The notes beneath the pieces are model-generated. The model did not search any database, was not told where the DNA came from, and was given only the letters and a program-made list of their open reading frames with translations. A stretch of 64,000 nt of DNA from Paenibacillus urinalis. GTDB taxonomy: Bacteria > Bacillota > Bacilli > Paenibacillales > Paenibacillaceae. Position numbers and translations under genes: made by a program. How positions within the stretch are numbered: position 1 is the first letter of the stretch; every line of letters begins with the position of its first letter. Positions 8,272 to 17,321 of this stretch are shown piece after piece. Location of the stretch: NCBI RefSeq assembly GCF_028747985.1, contig NZ_CP118108.1, forward strand, positions 4,469,001 to 4,533,000, given 5' to 3'.

Positions 8272-9636
8272 CTAGGACTCGCTGTTATCACTACGTTTAT
8301 TCTTGAGCCATTTCGGAGCCCCTTTATTTTTCTTGTCCTGCGCCTTCTCATTCTTGCGTCTTGCCGCTGGAGCCGGCTTGTCCTTCGGACGGCTTGACGT
8401 ATGGCTGATGCTCGCTTTTGGAGAAGCCGTTCTTGGAGCAGCCTCTTTACTTGGACCGCCTGCTCTTGTGCCTTCACGGAATACACTGCGCTTCGCTTGA
8501 TCGTCCCGTTCCTGTACTTCTCCTCCGTACAGCACCCGTTCAATCAGCTCGATTCCGAGCTCTCTTGCGAATTTACGCATAATGAACGTTTCCTTCTCGC
8601 CCACAATGGAAATCACCGTTCCCGTCTTGCCCATCCGTCCTGTTCTGCCTGCCCGGTGAACATAATGATCAGAATCAAAGGCCGGATCAAAGTTGATGAC
8701 CAGAGGAAGATCCTGAATATCCAATCCGCGTGCCGCAACGTCACTGGCTATCAGCAGCTTGATTTTGCCTTCTCTGAAATTCGCAAGGACTCTGCTCCGT
8801 GTCATTTTATCGGCATCTCCATACAAAGCCGCCGCGGATAGACCCATAAAGTTCATCTTGCCTTCTACTGCCGCGATGGTTTCTGCCGTATTCGCGAACA
8901 CGATCGCTCTGGACGGGTCAAAATGGCGTACAATTCTTCGCAGCATGTCCACCTTTTCCCGTTCCTCAGCTACAAAGTAGAGATGCGTCAGACCGCTCGC
9001 GGTCATCTGCTCGGGTTCAATGCCTATGGTGACCATATCCTTCATTTCGCGCTTGGCAAGCTGCTCGGTCTCCTTATCCACCGTTGCAGACAAGAATACA
9101 AGCTGACGATCCCGCAGTGAACGATGCATAATCTGGTCCACATCTCCGGCTCCGCCGAGCTGGAACACTTGATCCACTTCATCAATGACAATTGTCGTGA
9201 TCTGATGCATTTTCAGCTTGCGAATTTCAATAAGCTCACGTACCCGTCCCGGTGTCCCCACGACGACCTCCGGATGTTCCTTCAGCTTCTCAATTTGGCG
9301 CTTGATTGCTGCGCCGCCGATGAGTCCCAGCGTCTTAATGCCGCGGTAGGTACCGTACGTTTCGGCTTCGCGAACAATCTGCATCGCCAGCTCCTGTGTT
9401 GGAGCGAGGATCAGCTTCTGCGTACCCTTGATATCGGTATTAACCGTCTCCAGCACCGGCAGTAAATAAGCCAGTGTCTTTCCTGTTCCTGTCTGAGAAC
9501 GCGCAAGCACATTCTTGCCTTCCTTAATGACGGGAATGGTCTGCTCCTGTACAGGAGAAGGCGTCTGTATCCCCCGCTCGTCAAGTCGTTCTATCAAACC
9601 CGGGCTTAGTCCGAGCGAATCAAATGTTGTTGTCAT
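8272..9636 (-). CDS. DEAD-box family ATP-dependent RNA helicase
   Basis: A 454-residue RNA helicase. Visible motifs are motif I ARSQTGTGKT, Ia PTQELA, Ib TPGR, II DEVD, III SAT, V ARGLDIQDLPL and VI HRAGRTGRMG. After about residue 375 a low-complexity, Lys/Arg/Pro/Ala-rich tail replaces any folded domain and ends in an acidic-serine tip; such tails bind RNA loosely. Motif II reads DEVD instead of DEAD, a substitution tolerated in several Bacillota paralogues. Family role is RNA remodelling in ribosome assembly or cold adaptation. The exact paralogue (CshA, CshB, YfmL) is not decided. Confidence 0.9.
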   Translation of the reverse strand: MTTTFDSLGLSPGLIERLDERGIQTPSPVQEQTIPVIKEGKNVLARSQTGTGKTLAYLLPVLETVNTDIKGTQKLILAPTQELAMQIVREAETYGTYRGIKTLGLIGGAAIKRQIEKLKEHPEVVVGTPGRVRELIEIRKLKMHQITTIVIDEVDQVFQLGGAGDVDQIMHRSLRDRQLVFLSATVDKETEQLAKREMKDMVTIGIEPEQMTASGLTHLYFVAEEREKVDMLRRIVRHFDPSRAIVFANTAETIAAVEGKMNFMGLSAAALYGDADKMTRSRVLANFREGKIKLLIASDVAARGLDIQDLPLVINFDPAFDSDHYVHRAGRTGRMGKTGTVISIVGEKETFIMRKFARELGIELIERVLYGGEVQERDDQAKRSVFREGTRAGGPSKEAAPRTASPKASISHTSSRPKDKPAPAARRKNEKAQDKKNKGAPKWLKNKRSDNSES

Positions 9637-9786
9637 TCAAGTCCATCCTTTGTTATAAGTTCATTACTGTTCATTATATGCGAAAAACGTTCACGTACCA
9701 AATTACGGTTGTCAAAAAACAAAAGAACGGTACAGCAGTATCCATCTAGCTCGCCGAAATGAATTGCAAAACGAATCAAAACCACA

Positions 9787-9822
9787 CAAAAAAGCTCTTG
9801 AGCACAAATCATGTTCAAGAGC
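9787..9822 (-). terminator. Intrinsic terminator after the SDR gene
   Basis: On the minus strand GCTCTTGAA and TTGAGAGC-type arms close an imperfect stem, followed by TTTTTT, starting ten bases beyond the dehydrogenase stop codon. Confidence 0.8.
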
Positions 9823-9831
9823 CCTCTACTG

Positions 9832-10608
9832 CTATTTACGATTTAACAAACCATACGTAAGCTTGTCCGCCAGCCTTGGAAACAACTGGTATAATCTTAT
9901 TCCAGCTGCAGCGATATGGGGAAGATTAACCTCTTCCTTCTGTTTGACGATCGCCTGCACCATCTTATCCGCTACATATTCAGGCTGCATAATAAAGCCC
10001 TTCAGGTTGCTAATGTAGCCACCATCGGGATCTGCCGTCTCAAAGAAGGGGGTATCAATCGGACCCGGATTAATCGTCGTTACCTTGATCCCTGTTTCTC
10101 TCAGCTCCTGACGCAGTGCATTACTAAAGCCCAGAACAGCATGCTTGGTGGCCGTATAAGATGCGGATTTTGCGGTCCCAATCTTGCCTGCCATGGATGC
10201 GACATTGACGATATGCCCCTGTCCGGATGCAAGCATATGGGGCAGTACAGCCTTTGTCATTCGTACCGTACCCATATAATTTACGTCCATCATTTGTTCA
10301 AAGGCCGCTACGGTCATGTTCTTCGTCATCTCAAATTGACCGTACCCTGCATTATTAAGCACAACATCGATTCGACCGTACCTGTCGATGATCCTCGTAA
10401 TCAGTGCTTCCACCTGCTCATTATCGGTTACGTCCAGCGGATACCAGTCCGGTGTGCCGGCGATCGAAGCGCTGATCTTCTGGAGCTTATCCTCCGATCT
10501 CGCCAGCAGCACGGGCAGAGCGCCCTGCTCACTTAGCTTCTGAGCACAGATTGCGCCGATACCGCTGGAAGCACCTGTAATGAGTACTACCTTATCTTTT
10601 AGTTTCAT
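9832..10608 (-). CDS. Short-chain dehydrogenase/reductase
   Basis: A 258-residue classical SDR oxidoreductase. It has the cofactor loop TGASSGIG near residue 12, NNAGYG near 86, the catalytic serine in NVASMAG, and the Y-x3-K pair in YTATKHAV. The 258-residue start at 10608 is chosen because GGAGG lies nine bases before that ATG; the open frame extends nine codons further without a ribosome site. NAD(P) preference and substrate are unknown. It carries its own terminator and appears to be a single-gene unit. Confidence 0.9.
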   Translation of the reverse strand: MKLKDKVVLITGASSGIGAICAQKLSEQGALPVLLARSEDKLQKISASIAGTPDWYPLDVTDNEQVEALITRIIDRYGRIDVVLNNAGYGQFEMTKNMTVAAFEQMMDVNYMGTVRMTKAVLPHMLASGQGHIVNVASMAGKIGTAKSASYTATKHAVLGFSNALRQELRETGIKVTTINPGPIDTPFFETADPDGGYISNLKGFIMQPEYVADKMVQAIVKQKEEVNLPHIAAAGIRLYQLFPRLADKLTYGLLNRK

Positions 10609-10736
10609 CTTTTTTACCTCCCGAATGCAGTCCACTTATGTATCTGATCATAGTGTACCTGCAAATGGGTTTCAAGATTACAGTTTCATCATAAGATATA
10701 AGCTGCTCACAGCGGATTCCAAGCTATTTGAGCTTC

Positions 10737-11195
10737 TTACGAAATCATCACCTGAATATCAAGCTCTCCAATACCGTCCATCACAAGCGGAATGCTTAGC
10801 GCCTGGGTCACCACATCCATCGCTGGATGAGAGGACTTCGTTACTTGCGGCGGTGTAATATCAACGGCAATGCCCTGATTGTATAGAATCGTGCTTGCGT
10901 TTCCGCTGATCATATTGCCAAGCTCTGAAATCGCACTTTGCCCCATCTCATCCATCTCCGAGATGACATATCCGCCCATCATCGCAGAGACAATCCGCAG
11001 TGCCACCTGCTCCTGTATTCCGAACACGACCTTCCCGTTCAATTGTCCCGTCATTCCGATTAGAATCCAGATGTGGTCCTCGAGAAATTCAACTTGCTTG
11101 ATACCCAGCTTGCCGGCGGAAGGTGAGATCTGAATCAATTGCTCAAATACGAGCCGCGCGGACTCCAAGAATGGATTAATCACTTCGGCTTTCAA
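10737..11195 (-). CDS. cheX: CheX-like chemotaxis phosphatase
   Basis: A 152-residue protein resembling CheX, the phosphatase that dephosphorylates CheY-P. Family hallmarks are the E-x2-N arrangement in ISELGNMISGNASTIL near residue 85-100 and the paired symmetric alpha/beta layout. It starts with TTG, preceded by AAGGAGG. No che or fli gene is adjacent, which is common for stand-alone cheX copies. Related CheC/FliY proteins are the alternative, but length and the single E-x2-N site favour CheX. Confidence 0.82.
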   Translation of the reverse strand: MKAEVINPFLESARLVFEQLIQISPSAGKLGIKQVEFLEDHIWILIGMTGQLNGKVVFGIQEQVALRIVSAMMGGYVISEMDEMGQSAISELGNMISGNASTILYNQGIAVDITPPQVTKSSHPAMDVVTQALSIPLVMDGIGELDIQVMIS

Positions 11196-11399
11196 CGATT
11201 GTGCCTCCTTACTAGGTTAATGGTCACGAATCAAAAGTCCCATTATTTTAACAATATTATACTTGAAGCCACACCAAAATTCATTACGAATTCAAGCCAA
11301 AGGCCCATAATTATTGTTATCGACAAGTAAGAAGTGAATATTTATACCAAATTGTATTTAATCCATGTTTGATCCGCACCCAACATTAGTTCTATAGGA

Positions 11400-12725
11400 C
11401 TATATCGTTGCCGCAGGAGGTTTTCCTGGATTTCTTGTTACCGGCGGTTCGGAATCATCGGAAGCCTCGGCTTCCCCTTTGGCCAAATTAACCCGAGTCA
11501 GCATCCATATTCCCAGAGCAAAAAAGATCAGCACCGATAGAATCGCCAGTCTGCTCGTTCCCGTGACAGCTGCTGTAAACCCGAATACAGCGGGGCCTAG
11601 AGCCGCAGATACTTTACCTGACAAACTCATGAACCCAAAGAATTCCGATGTCTTATGCGCAGGCACCAAGCGGCTGTAAATAGACCTTGCCAAAGACTGA
11701 GATCCTCCTTGAACCATCCCTACCATAAATGCCAGGATATAGAAATGGAGGGCCGATTCCATAAAGAAGCCAAAAATAACAATGACTACGTAAAACCAGA
11801 GCGACAGATACAAAGAACGCTTGGCCCCAATCTTACCCGCCAGCTTCCCGAACAAGAATGTAAAGGGCACACCCACAAATTGAGTAATGAGAAGAGCTGT
11901 AATCAGGTGGGTTGTACCGATTCCGATCTCAGCACCATAAATAGCAGCCATGCTGATAATCGTGCTGATTCCATCATTGAAGAACCAAAATGCAATAAGA
12001 TATTTGAACAATTCAGGATACTTCTTCACGTGAAGAAGTGTGCTCGCCACACTTTTGACACTGTGGAGCGCCGTTTGTCCTACAGAACGGCCGGCCGATC
12101 GGGATGCTCCCTTATCACGCAGAGGAAATCTCCGGAGAAGAGGAATGGCAAACAGCAGCCACCATAAGCCTGAGGTCAGGAACACAAGCTGCATCGCCTG
12201 AATTTGAGACGTAAAGCCTATGCTTTCCCAGCCTTGGATCATAACGACATGGACAAGCAGCAGCAGCCCTCCTCCAATGTAGCCAAACATGTAGCCGCGT
12301 GCGGAGAGCATATCCCGATCTAGAGGCGGGGCGATATCTCGCAGCATGGAATCATAGAAGGTATTACCGCCGGAAAAGCCCAGTGTGGCAATAATAAAAA
12401 GGATGGATACTATAATATAGTCACCTGTCCCGGTCAGTGCCATTGCCGAGCTTGCAACCGCCCCCAATATGGCTGCAATCATGAGATAGGTTCCTTTGCG
12501 TCCCCCGACATCCGCCGCCGCACCTAATACAGGGGAGAGAACGGCGACAAGAATCATGGCGATCGTTTGGGAGAAAGCCCAATAGCTGGTAGCTATTGCA
12601 TCATCCAGTCCCGCAGCCGCAACATTTTGATAGAAGACCGGAAGTACAGCCGCAATCATGGTTGTTGCGAAGGCGGAGTTCGCCCAGTCATACATGACCC
12701 ATGCACGTGCTTGCTTTGGATCCAT
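11400..12725 (-). CDS. UMF1-family MFS transporter
   Basis: A 441-residue membrane transporter with about 12 hydrophobic segments. The N-terminus WVMYDWANSAFATTMIAAVLP is the hallmark of the UMF1/Atg22-like group of the major facilitator superfamily, and GGNTFYDSMLRDIAP follows near residue 118. Members are proposed effluxers of amino acids or other small molecules, but the substrate here is unknown. The gene is monocistronic and divergent from the LysR/phosphatase pair. Confidence 0.88.
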   Translation of the reverse strand: MDPKQARAWVMYDWANSAFATTMIAAVLPVFYQNVAAAGLDDAIATSYWAFSQTIAMILVAVLSPVLGAAADVGGRKGTYLMIAAILGAVASSAMALTGTGDYIIVSILFIIATLGFSGGNTFYDSMLRDIAPPLDRDMLSARGYMFGYIGGGLLLLVHVVMIQGWESIGFTSQIQAMQLVFLTSGLWWLLFAIPLLRRFPLRDKGASRSAGRSVGQTALHSVKSVASTLLHVKKYPELFKYLIAFWFFNDGISTIISMAAIYGAEIGIGTTHLITALLITQFVGVPFTFLFGKLAGKIGAKRSLYLSLWFYVVIVIFGFFMESALHFYILAFMVGMVQGGSQSLARSIYSRLVPAHKTSEFFGFMSLSGKVSAALGPAVFGFTAAVTGTSRLAILSVLIFFALGIWMLTRVNLAKGEAEASDDSEPPVTRNPGKPPAATI

Positions 12726-12880
12726 TCGTAAACCCCTCCATCATTTATTCCGTTTTTTTAATATTCATATAGCATGATTTTTGCATAATCTGAGATTTCA
12801 TATGATAACTTTACATGAGATATGTTAATTAAATTTGCTTTTTACATAAACTATTGAACAAGCCTGAGCCACGATCTACA

Positions 12881-12909
12881 TTGCTCTGCCGGTTCCAATC
12901 GCCTATAAT
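12881..12909 (+). promoter_or_regulatory. Sigma-A-like promoter for the LysR/phosphatase pair
   Basis: TTGCTC at 12881-12886 and TATAAT at 12904-12909 are separated by 17 bases. The -10 is perfect. It stands 75 bases before the LysR start. Confidence 0.6.
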
Positions 12910-12984
12910 TTAATAGAGTACTTTGAAGAGAAGACAACGCGATCAGCGAACTATTATGCAACCTATGAAGTCAGGAGGCTAGTC

Positions 12985-13887
12985 ATGAACATCAGTCAAT
13001 TGGAGACACTGATAACGATTTCCAAAACGATGAGCTTCCGTAAAGCCGGAGAACTTCTTAATTTGACACAACCTGCCGTCTCAGCACAGATCAAAAGCCT
13101 TGAGGATGAGTTTCGGACGGTGCTTGTGGACAGATCACAGCCAGTCGCCCTAACCGACCGCGGCAAGGTATTTCTGAACCACGCCGAACGGATTCTTGAG
13201 ATTGTGGATGAACTGAAGCTCAAGCTCCTGGATCTTGATCAGAATCCGCAGGGACATATATTACTGGGCACAACCACATCCATCGCCATTCAGATATTGC
13301 CCCGCATTCTGTCTTATTTTCAAGATCAGTTTCCACGGATTAAGACAAGCATACAATCCATGCCATCCTCACAAATCTATGAGCAAGTAGAGAACGGGAT
13401 GATAGATGTCGGAATCGGTTATCTTATTGAACGGAACCCTAATTTAAGTACCTCTACCCTGTACTATGATACATTTGAATTGGTCGTCTCCCCCAAGCAT
13501 CCGCTGGCAAAGAAAAAACACGCTACAATTGATGCACTCGGTACAACGCCGCTCATCATGCTGTCACCGGATACAGTCGGCCGCCGGTTTGTAGATAATA
13601 TCTTGGACAAACACGGGATTGAGCCCAATATCGTAATGGAATTGTCCAGCAGTGAAGAAGTCAAAAGAATGGTGGAGCTGGATCTCGGCGCAGCCGTTAT
13701 CTCCAAGCAAGCCATTGCCGCAGAGCTTCGTCTCGGGACGCTGGTCATGATCCCGCTCAGTGAGCTCGAGGTCAGCCATCCTGTCGGCGTCATTTATAAA
13801 TCCAGCCGGTATTTAAATTCCGCGATGCAGCAATTTTTGAGCGACCTCAAAGGAATGCCGGAAACTCAGTTTGTAAGCTCGGAATAA
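12985..13887 (+). CDS. LysR-family transcriptional regulator
   Basis: A 300-residue LysR-type regulator. The winged helix occupies residues 1-60 (MSFRKAGELLNLTQPAVSAQIKSLE), and the substrate-binding effector domain spans about 90-295, including GHILLGTTTSIAIQILP. CAGGAGG lies before the ATG. The gene ends 19 bases before a PHP-type phosphatase gene on the same strand, so the two probably share a transcript. The effector is unknown. Confidence 0.92.
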   Translation: MNISQLETLITISKTMSFRKAGELLNLTQPAVSAQIKSLEDEFRTVLVDRSQPVALTDRGKVFLNHAERILEIVDELKLKLLDLDQNPQGHILLGTTTSIAIQILPRILSYFQDQFPRIKTSIQSMPSSQIYEQVENGMIDVGIGYLIERNPNLSTSTLYYDTFELVVSPKHPLAKKKHATIDALGTTPLIMLSPDTVGRRFVDNILDKHGIEPNIVMELSSSEEVKRMVELDLGAAVISKQAIAAELRLGTLVMIPLSELEVSHPVGVIYKSSRYLNSAMQQFLSDLKGMPETQFVSSE

Positions 13888-13906
13888 CGGAGAAGGAGGA
13901 ACAGGA

Positions 13907-14716
13907 ATGAAATTTGATCTGCATACGCATCATTTCCGCTGCGGCCATGCCGACGGGAACATACGCGATTACGTGGAAGCTGGTATTTCCGCTGGACTTG
14001 CCGCCATCGGCATATCTGACCACACTCCCTATTTCGGCAGCGAAGAGGAACAACCCTTCCCGAAGATCGCGATGGCCAAAGCAGAGCTTCGTCATTATGT
14101 ACAGGAAGTTCTGGACATTAAGAAAGAATATGAAGGAAAGATTGACGTCCTGCTCGGCATCGAATCTGACTTCTTTCCCGAAGTTGCGCAGATATATCAT
14201 GAGACGCTCAGCAAATACCCTTTCGATTATATCATCGGTTCTGTACATAGCACCGGCGGTGTGAGCATCTTTAACAAAAATAGATGGAAGGGATTAGACG
14301 ATCAGGCAAGCCTTCAGGTAAAAGAGGCTTACTATGACCTGATTCGGCAATCCGCAAGAAGCGGCATGTTTCAAATTCTTGGACATATCGATGCCATGAA
14401 GGGGAATTACCCTGCGTTTGCCGACATTCCTGCGAGCAAGGCTATAGATGAGACCCTGAAGGTCATTGCTGAGGAGAAGATCGCTATTGAGATCAATACT
14501 TCAGGGAAGACTAAACTATGCGGAGGCTGGTATCCTGCTGACGAAATTCTGGAGAGAGCCCATTATTACGGAGTATATGTTACGTTCGGATCAGATGCAC
14601 ATAAGCCGTCTCGTGTTGGAGATGAATGGGAGGAAGTCCGCACAAGGCTGATCGACATCGGGTTTACGGAATGGGTATATTACAAACAGAAGCAAATTCA
14701 GATTGTTCCTATATAA
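13907..14716 (+). CDS. hisJ: PHP-domain histidinol-phosphatase (HisJ-type)
   Basis: A 269-residue metal-dependent phosphatase of the PHP superfamily. It shows the family's metal ligands in FDLHTHHFRCGH at the N-terminus, GISDHTPY near residue 36, GIESDFFPE near 86, GSVHS near 111, GHIDAMKG near 163 and GSDAHKPSRVG near 228. This series matches the Bacillus HisJ family that completes histidine synthesis by dephosphorylating histidinol phosphate. The gene is not near other his genes. GAGAAGGAGGAACAGG provides a strong ribosome site. Other PHP phosphoesterases remain a possible alternative. Confidence 0.85.
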   Translation: MKFDLHTHHFRCGHADGNIRDYVEAGISAGLAAIGISDHTPYFGSEEEQPFPKIAMAKAELRHYVQEVLDIKKEYEGKIDVLLGIESDFFPEVAQIYHETLSKYPFDYIIGSVHSTGGVSIFNKNRWKGLDDQASLQVKEAYYDLIRQSARSGMFQILGHIDAMKGNYPAFADIPASKAIDETLKVIAEEKIAIEINTSGKTKLCGGWYPADEILERAHYYGVYVTFGSDAHKPSRVGDEWEEVRTRLIDIGFTEWVYYKQKQIQIVPI

Positions 14717-14738
14717 TACCTGCTATAATAGCTGTCAG

Positions 14739-14760
14739 GCCGCAAACTGCGGTCTTTTTT
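14739..14760 (+). terminator. Intrinsic terminator after hisJ
   Basis: A short GC-rich stem (GCCGCA / TGCGGT with a three-base loop) runs into CTTTTTT, 23 bases after the stop codon. Confidence 0.75.
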
Positions 14761-14770
14761 GTGTAAAGGC

Positions 14771-14808
14771 AAAAAAAAAATGGACCCGCTTCTCTAATAA
14801 ACGGGTCC
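14771..14808 (-). terminator. Intrinsic terminator for the minus-strand EamA operon
   Basis: Read on the minus strand, GGACCCG pairs with CGGGTCC across a 13-base loop and is followed by about ten T residues. It lies 118 bases past the EamA stop and back to back with the hisJ terminator. Confidence 0.8.
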
Positions 14809-14925
14809 CAACAGCATTGAATTTATATTATCAAAAAGGGGGTCATGTCAATAAGTTTACCCGCTCACTGTTAGAGTAAAGTTTCAGTAATATTTCATTT
14901 GTGTAACAAAGTACATTATTTTACA

Positions 14926-15897
14926 TTACGACTGCTGAGCATCGGCTTTGGCTCTTGAAACCACCGTTTTAACCGTAACTGACCTATTTACAATCAGTAT
15001 TCCGCTGACAACGAGAGAAAGTGAAATTCCAACCCAGCCGGACATCTGCTCTCCAAGCAGAATGGAAGATAATATGACGCCAAATACCGGAATCAGGAAC
15101 AGATACATCGATACACGTCCGACATCATTATATTTCATAATGGTATTCCAGATTCCGAATCCTACAGCCGAGAGAACAGACAGATACAACAGATACATGA
15201 AATGCGTACCGTTAATCGCAAAAGGAGCTGCGCCGACCATCGGTACAGAGACGGCGATAAGCAGAATTCCTCCAAGCGCCATCTGTCTTCCCGTTAAGGA
15301 TAACACAGGCTCATGCCTGCTCTCCTGCTTCGCCAGTACATTGCCTACACCGCCAAAAAAGGCTGAGCCCAGCAGCAACAATTCTCCCCAGCCAAAGGAG
15401 AGACTGAGGTCCCCTTTTCCAATGCCGACAGCAGCAATACCTAAGAATCCCAGCAGCAATCCGGTAATCTTCATTACCGTCAGTCGTTCTGCCGAATTCA
15501 CGAAGCGTACAGAGAGCATCTGAAACAAGGAGGTAGATCCGACGATGATGGATCCCTGTATCCCTGTGCTGTAGCTGAGTCCTACATACAGCAGTAAATA
15601 TTGAAGAAAGGTTTGAATGAGGGCTAGACGAGACAATCTGCCTTTGCCAAGCTTCTTACGCTGCTCCGTTTTTCCTCTTCCTCGGGTAACCAAATAATGA
15701 AATATAATAAGCAGCAGACCTGCCAGTGTAAACCGATAACCCGCAAACAACCACTGGGCACCGTAATCCGCTGCACCAATTCCCAAATCTTCATAGCCGA
15801 TCTTTATAATCGGCATCGCACTTCCCCACAGCATGGTAGCGACAACTGCACTTACGACAATCCCTGCGGGGTGTCTAAACCATTGTTCGATTTTCAT
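14926..15897 (-). CDS. DMT-superfamily (EamA-type) transporter
   Basis: A 323-residue integral membrane protein with ten hydrophobic segments arranged as two five-helix EamA repeats, each ending near a conserved PVFG/SxLLGE-type element (LIPVFGVILSSILLGEQ near residue 265). Such proteins export amino acids, metabolites or drugs; substrate unknown. It is the last gene of a minus-strand run that includes a GNAT acetyltransferase 16 bases upstream. Confidence 0.88.
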   Translation of the reverse strand: MKIEQWFRHPAGIVVSAVVATMLWGSAMPIIKIGYEDLGIGAADYGAQWLFAGYRFTLAGLLLIIFHYLVTRGRGKTEQRKKLGKGRLSRLALIQTFLQYLLLYVGLSYSTGIQGSIIVGSTSLFQMLSVRFVNSAERLTVMKITGLLLGFLGIAAVGIGKGDLSLSFGWGELLLLGSAFFGGVGNVLAKQESRHEPVLSLTGRQMALGGILLIAVSVPMVGAAPFAINGTHFMYLLYLSVLSAVGFGIWNTIMKYNDVGRVSMYLFLIPVFGVILSSILLGEQMSGWVGISLSLVVSGILIVNRSVTVKTVVSRAKADAQQS

Positions 15898-15913
15898 AGT
15901 GTACCTACTTTAA

Positions 15914-16471
15914 TTATAATGTCTGTTCCTTCACATACACGAGCACATCCTGCCCATTTTTGGGAAACAGGGAAAAATGCTTATGTGTCCGCATATACTT
16001 CATTCCATTCTTGATGAGAACCTTCTGGGAGCGCTGATTATGTTCATGGCATTTGCCTTCAATTCGCTGAAGCCCCAGCTCCTCAAAGCCGAAACGGATC
16101 ATTCGTCCGACAGCCTCCGTTCCATACCCCTGACCCCAATACCTGCGGTCAAACATGTACCCGATCTGTGCCTCCTTCTTATCTTCCTTCCATTGCTGGA
16201 ATGAGATAACCCCGATCAGCTCGTCCTGTTCAAGGAGACGTATACCATAGTGAACCGATTCAAGTCTCGCGCCGGATATCCATATTTCTTTAAGCAAACG
16301 CCTGGCCCGAAGCTTAGTCGGCAAGTGTACACGATTTAAATACTTTATGACCTCCACATCATTCAAAAAGCGAAATATCGTCTCATCATCACTCGGCGTA
16401 AGGCCTCTGAAGAGCAAGCGCTCTGTCCTCAGCACCGGCAGTCCTCGTCCTAACGCATGCTTCGTGAACAT
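15914..16471 (-). CDS. GNAT-family N-acetyltransferase (RimJ/L-like)
   Basis: A 185-residue acetyltransferase. The N-terminal LRTERLLFRGLTPSD and the acetyl-CoA loop YWGQGYGTEAVGRMIRFGF followed by GLQRIEGKCHEHNQRSQKVL are typical of the RimJ/RimL/SpeG-like GNAT group that modifies protein N-termini or small amines. It lies between a metallophosphoesterase gene and the EamA exporter on the same strand with short gaps, so it is likely cotranscribed. The target is unknown. Confidence 0.88.
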   Translation of the reverse strand: MFTKHALGRGLPVLRTERLLFRGLTPSDDETIFRFLNDVEVIKYLNRVHLPTKLRARRLLKEIWISGARLESVHYGIRLLEQDELIGVISFQQWKEDKKEAQIGYMFDRRYWGQGYGTEAVGRMIRFGFEELGLQRIEGKCHEHNQRSQKVLIKNGMKYMRTHKHFSLFPKNGQDVLVYVKEQTL

Positions 16472-16499
16472 GATCGTATGCTCCTATCATCCATTTTCT

Positions 16500-17267
16500 T
16501 TATTTTTTTATACCGCGATAAACACCCGTGCGGATTTCATTGATATAGAGATCCATATCCGGGGCACCTGAATTCAGTGCAATTTGAACTTCCTCCTCGA
16601 TACGATAAGGCACACGAATAAACTGGATATTAAAAGCCGCATCAGACGGGGACGTCTTCTCTCCGAATGGCTCCATCGTAAGATCAGCTCCTTCGAGAAT
16701 ACAGTATGAAGCTTCCGGAATATCCAATGGGTTGCCTACGCTGCCCACATTAAATAACACTTTGCCGCTGATATGCTGAAGATAAACATTATGCACATCA
16801 CCATAACCGACTACATCCGGCACTTCCTGCTCCAGCTCTTCAATGGATGCAGCAATCGGCGCGAACATACCGAGTCTCTCCTCTATGCTGTCCCATGGCT
16901 GGACACGATGATATACACTCACAGCCGAAGCATGTACTAGGCGAATGGAACGTCCGCTAAGTCTGAAATGGCAGCTGAAGGGCAAAGAGGATAAATAAGA
17001 TAGACGCTCCTGACCAAGTCGATCCGCATGCCACTCAAAATGAAGCCCTTCCTGCCTTTTGGCCACAAGCTCATCCCAGTTCCCTCGCACAACCACTTCA
17101 CAGTTCGCACGGACACTGTCTAAGCAGGCTTCCGGATTCGGTCCTTTGCCCACCAGATCACCAAGACAGAAGATACGCGTAATCCCGCGATGACGCATAT
17201 CGGCCAGTACGGCTGTCCAGGCGGTCATATTTCCATGAATATCGGAAACTATAGCGATTCGTTCCAT
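16500..17267 (-). CDS. Metallophosphoesterase (YfcE/ApaH-like)
   Basis: A 255-residue calcineurin-like phosphoesterase. It has AIVSDIHGNMTA at the N-terminus, LGDLVGKGPNP near residue 36, RGNWDE near 63 and FNVGSVGNPLD near 182. The position usually occupied by G-H-x-H reads GYGDVHN, so one predicted metal ligand is Asp in place of His; I believe this is a feature of a Bacillota subfamily, not damage, since the rest is intact. The substrate is unknown. It is 54 bases downstream of a second phosphoesterase gene. Confidence 0.88.
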   Translation of the reverse strand: MERIAIVSDIHGNMTAWTAVLADMRHRGITRIFCLGDLVGKGPNPEACLDSVRANCEVVVRGNWDELVAKRQEGLHFEWHADRLGQERLSYLSSLPFSCHFRLSGRSIRLVHASAVSVYHRVQPWDSIEERLGMFAPIAASIEELEQEVPDVVGYGDVHNVYLQHISGKVLFNVGSVGNPLDIPEASYCILEGADLTMEPFGEKTSPSDAAFNIQFIRVPYRIEEEVQIALNSGAPDMDLYINEIRTGVYRGIKK

Positions 17268-17321
17268 CGTATCATTTCCTTTCTATTATTGTTCGTCCCA
17301 CTGCGATGATTCATGTGCAGA

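Noticed and set aside
8272..9636. DEVD in motif II as a sign of an inactive helicase
   Set aside because: The two metal-binding acids D and E are kept and all other motifs are intact; only the third position varies.
9916..10536. 206-codon plus-strand frame over the SDR gene
   Set aside because: Shadow; rich in Cys and His in a way typical of antisense frames in this base composition.
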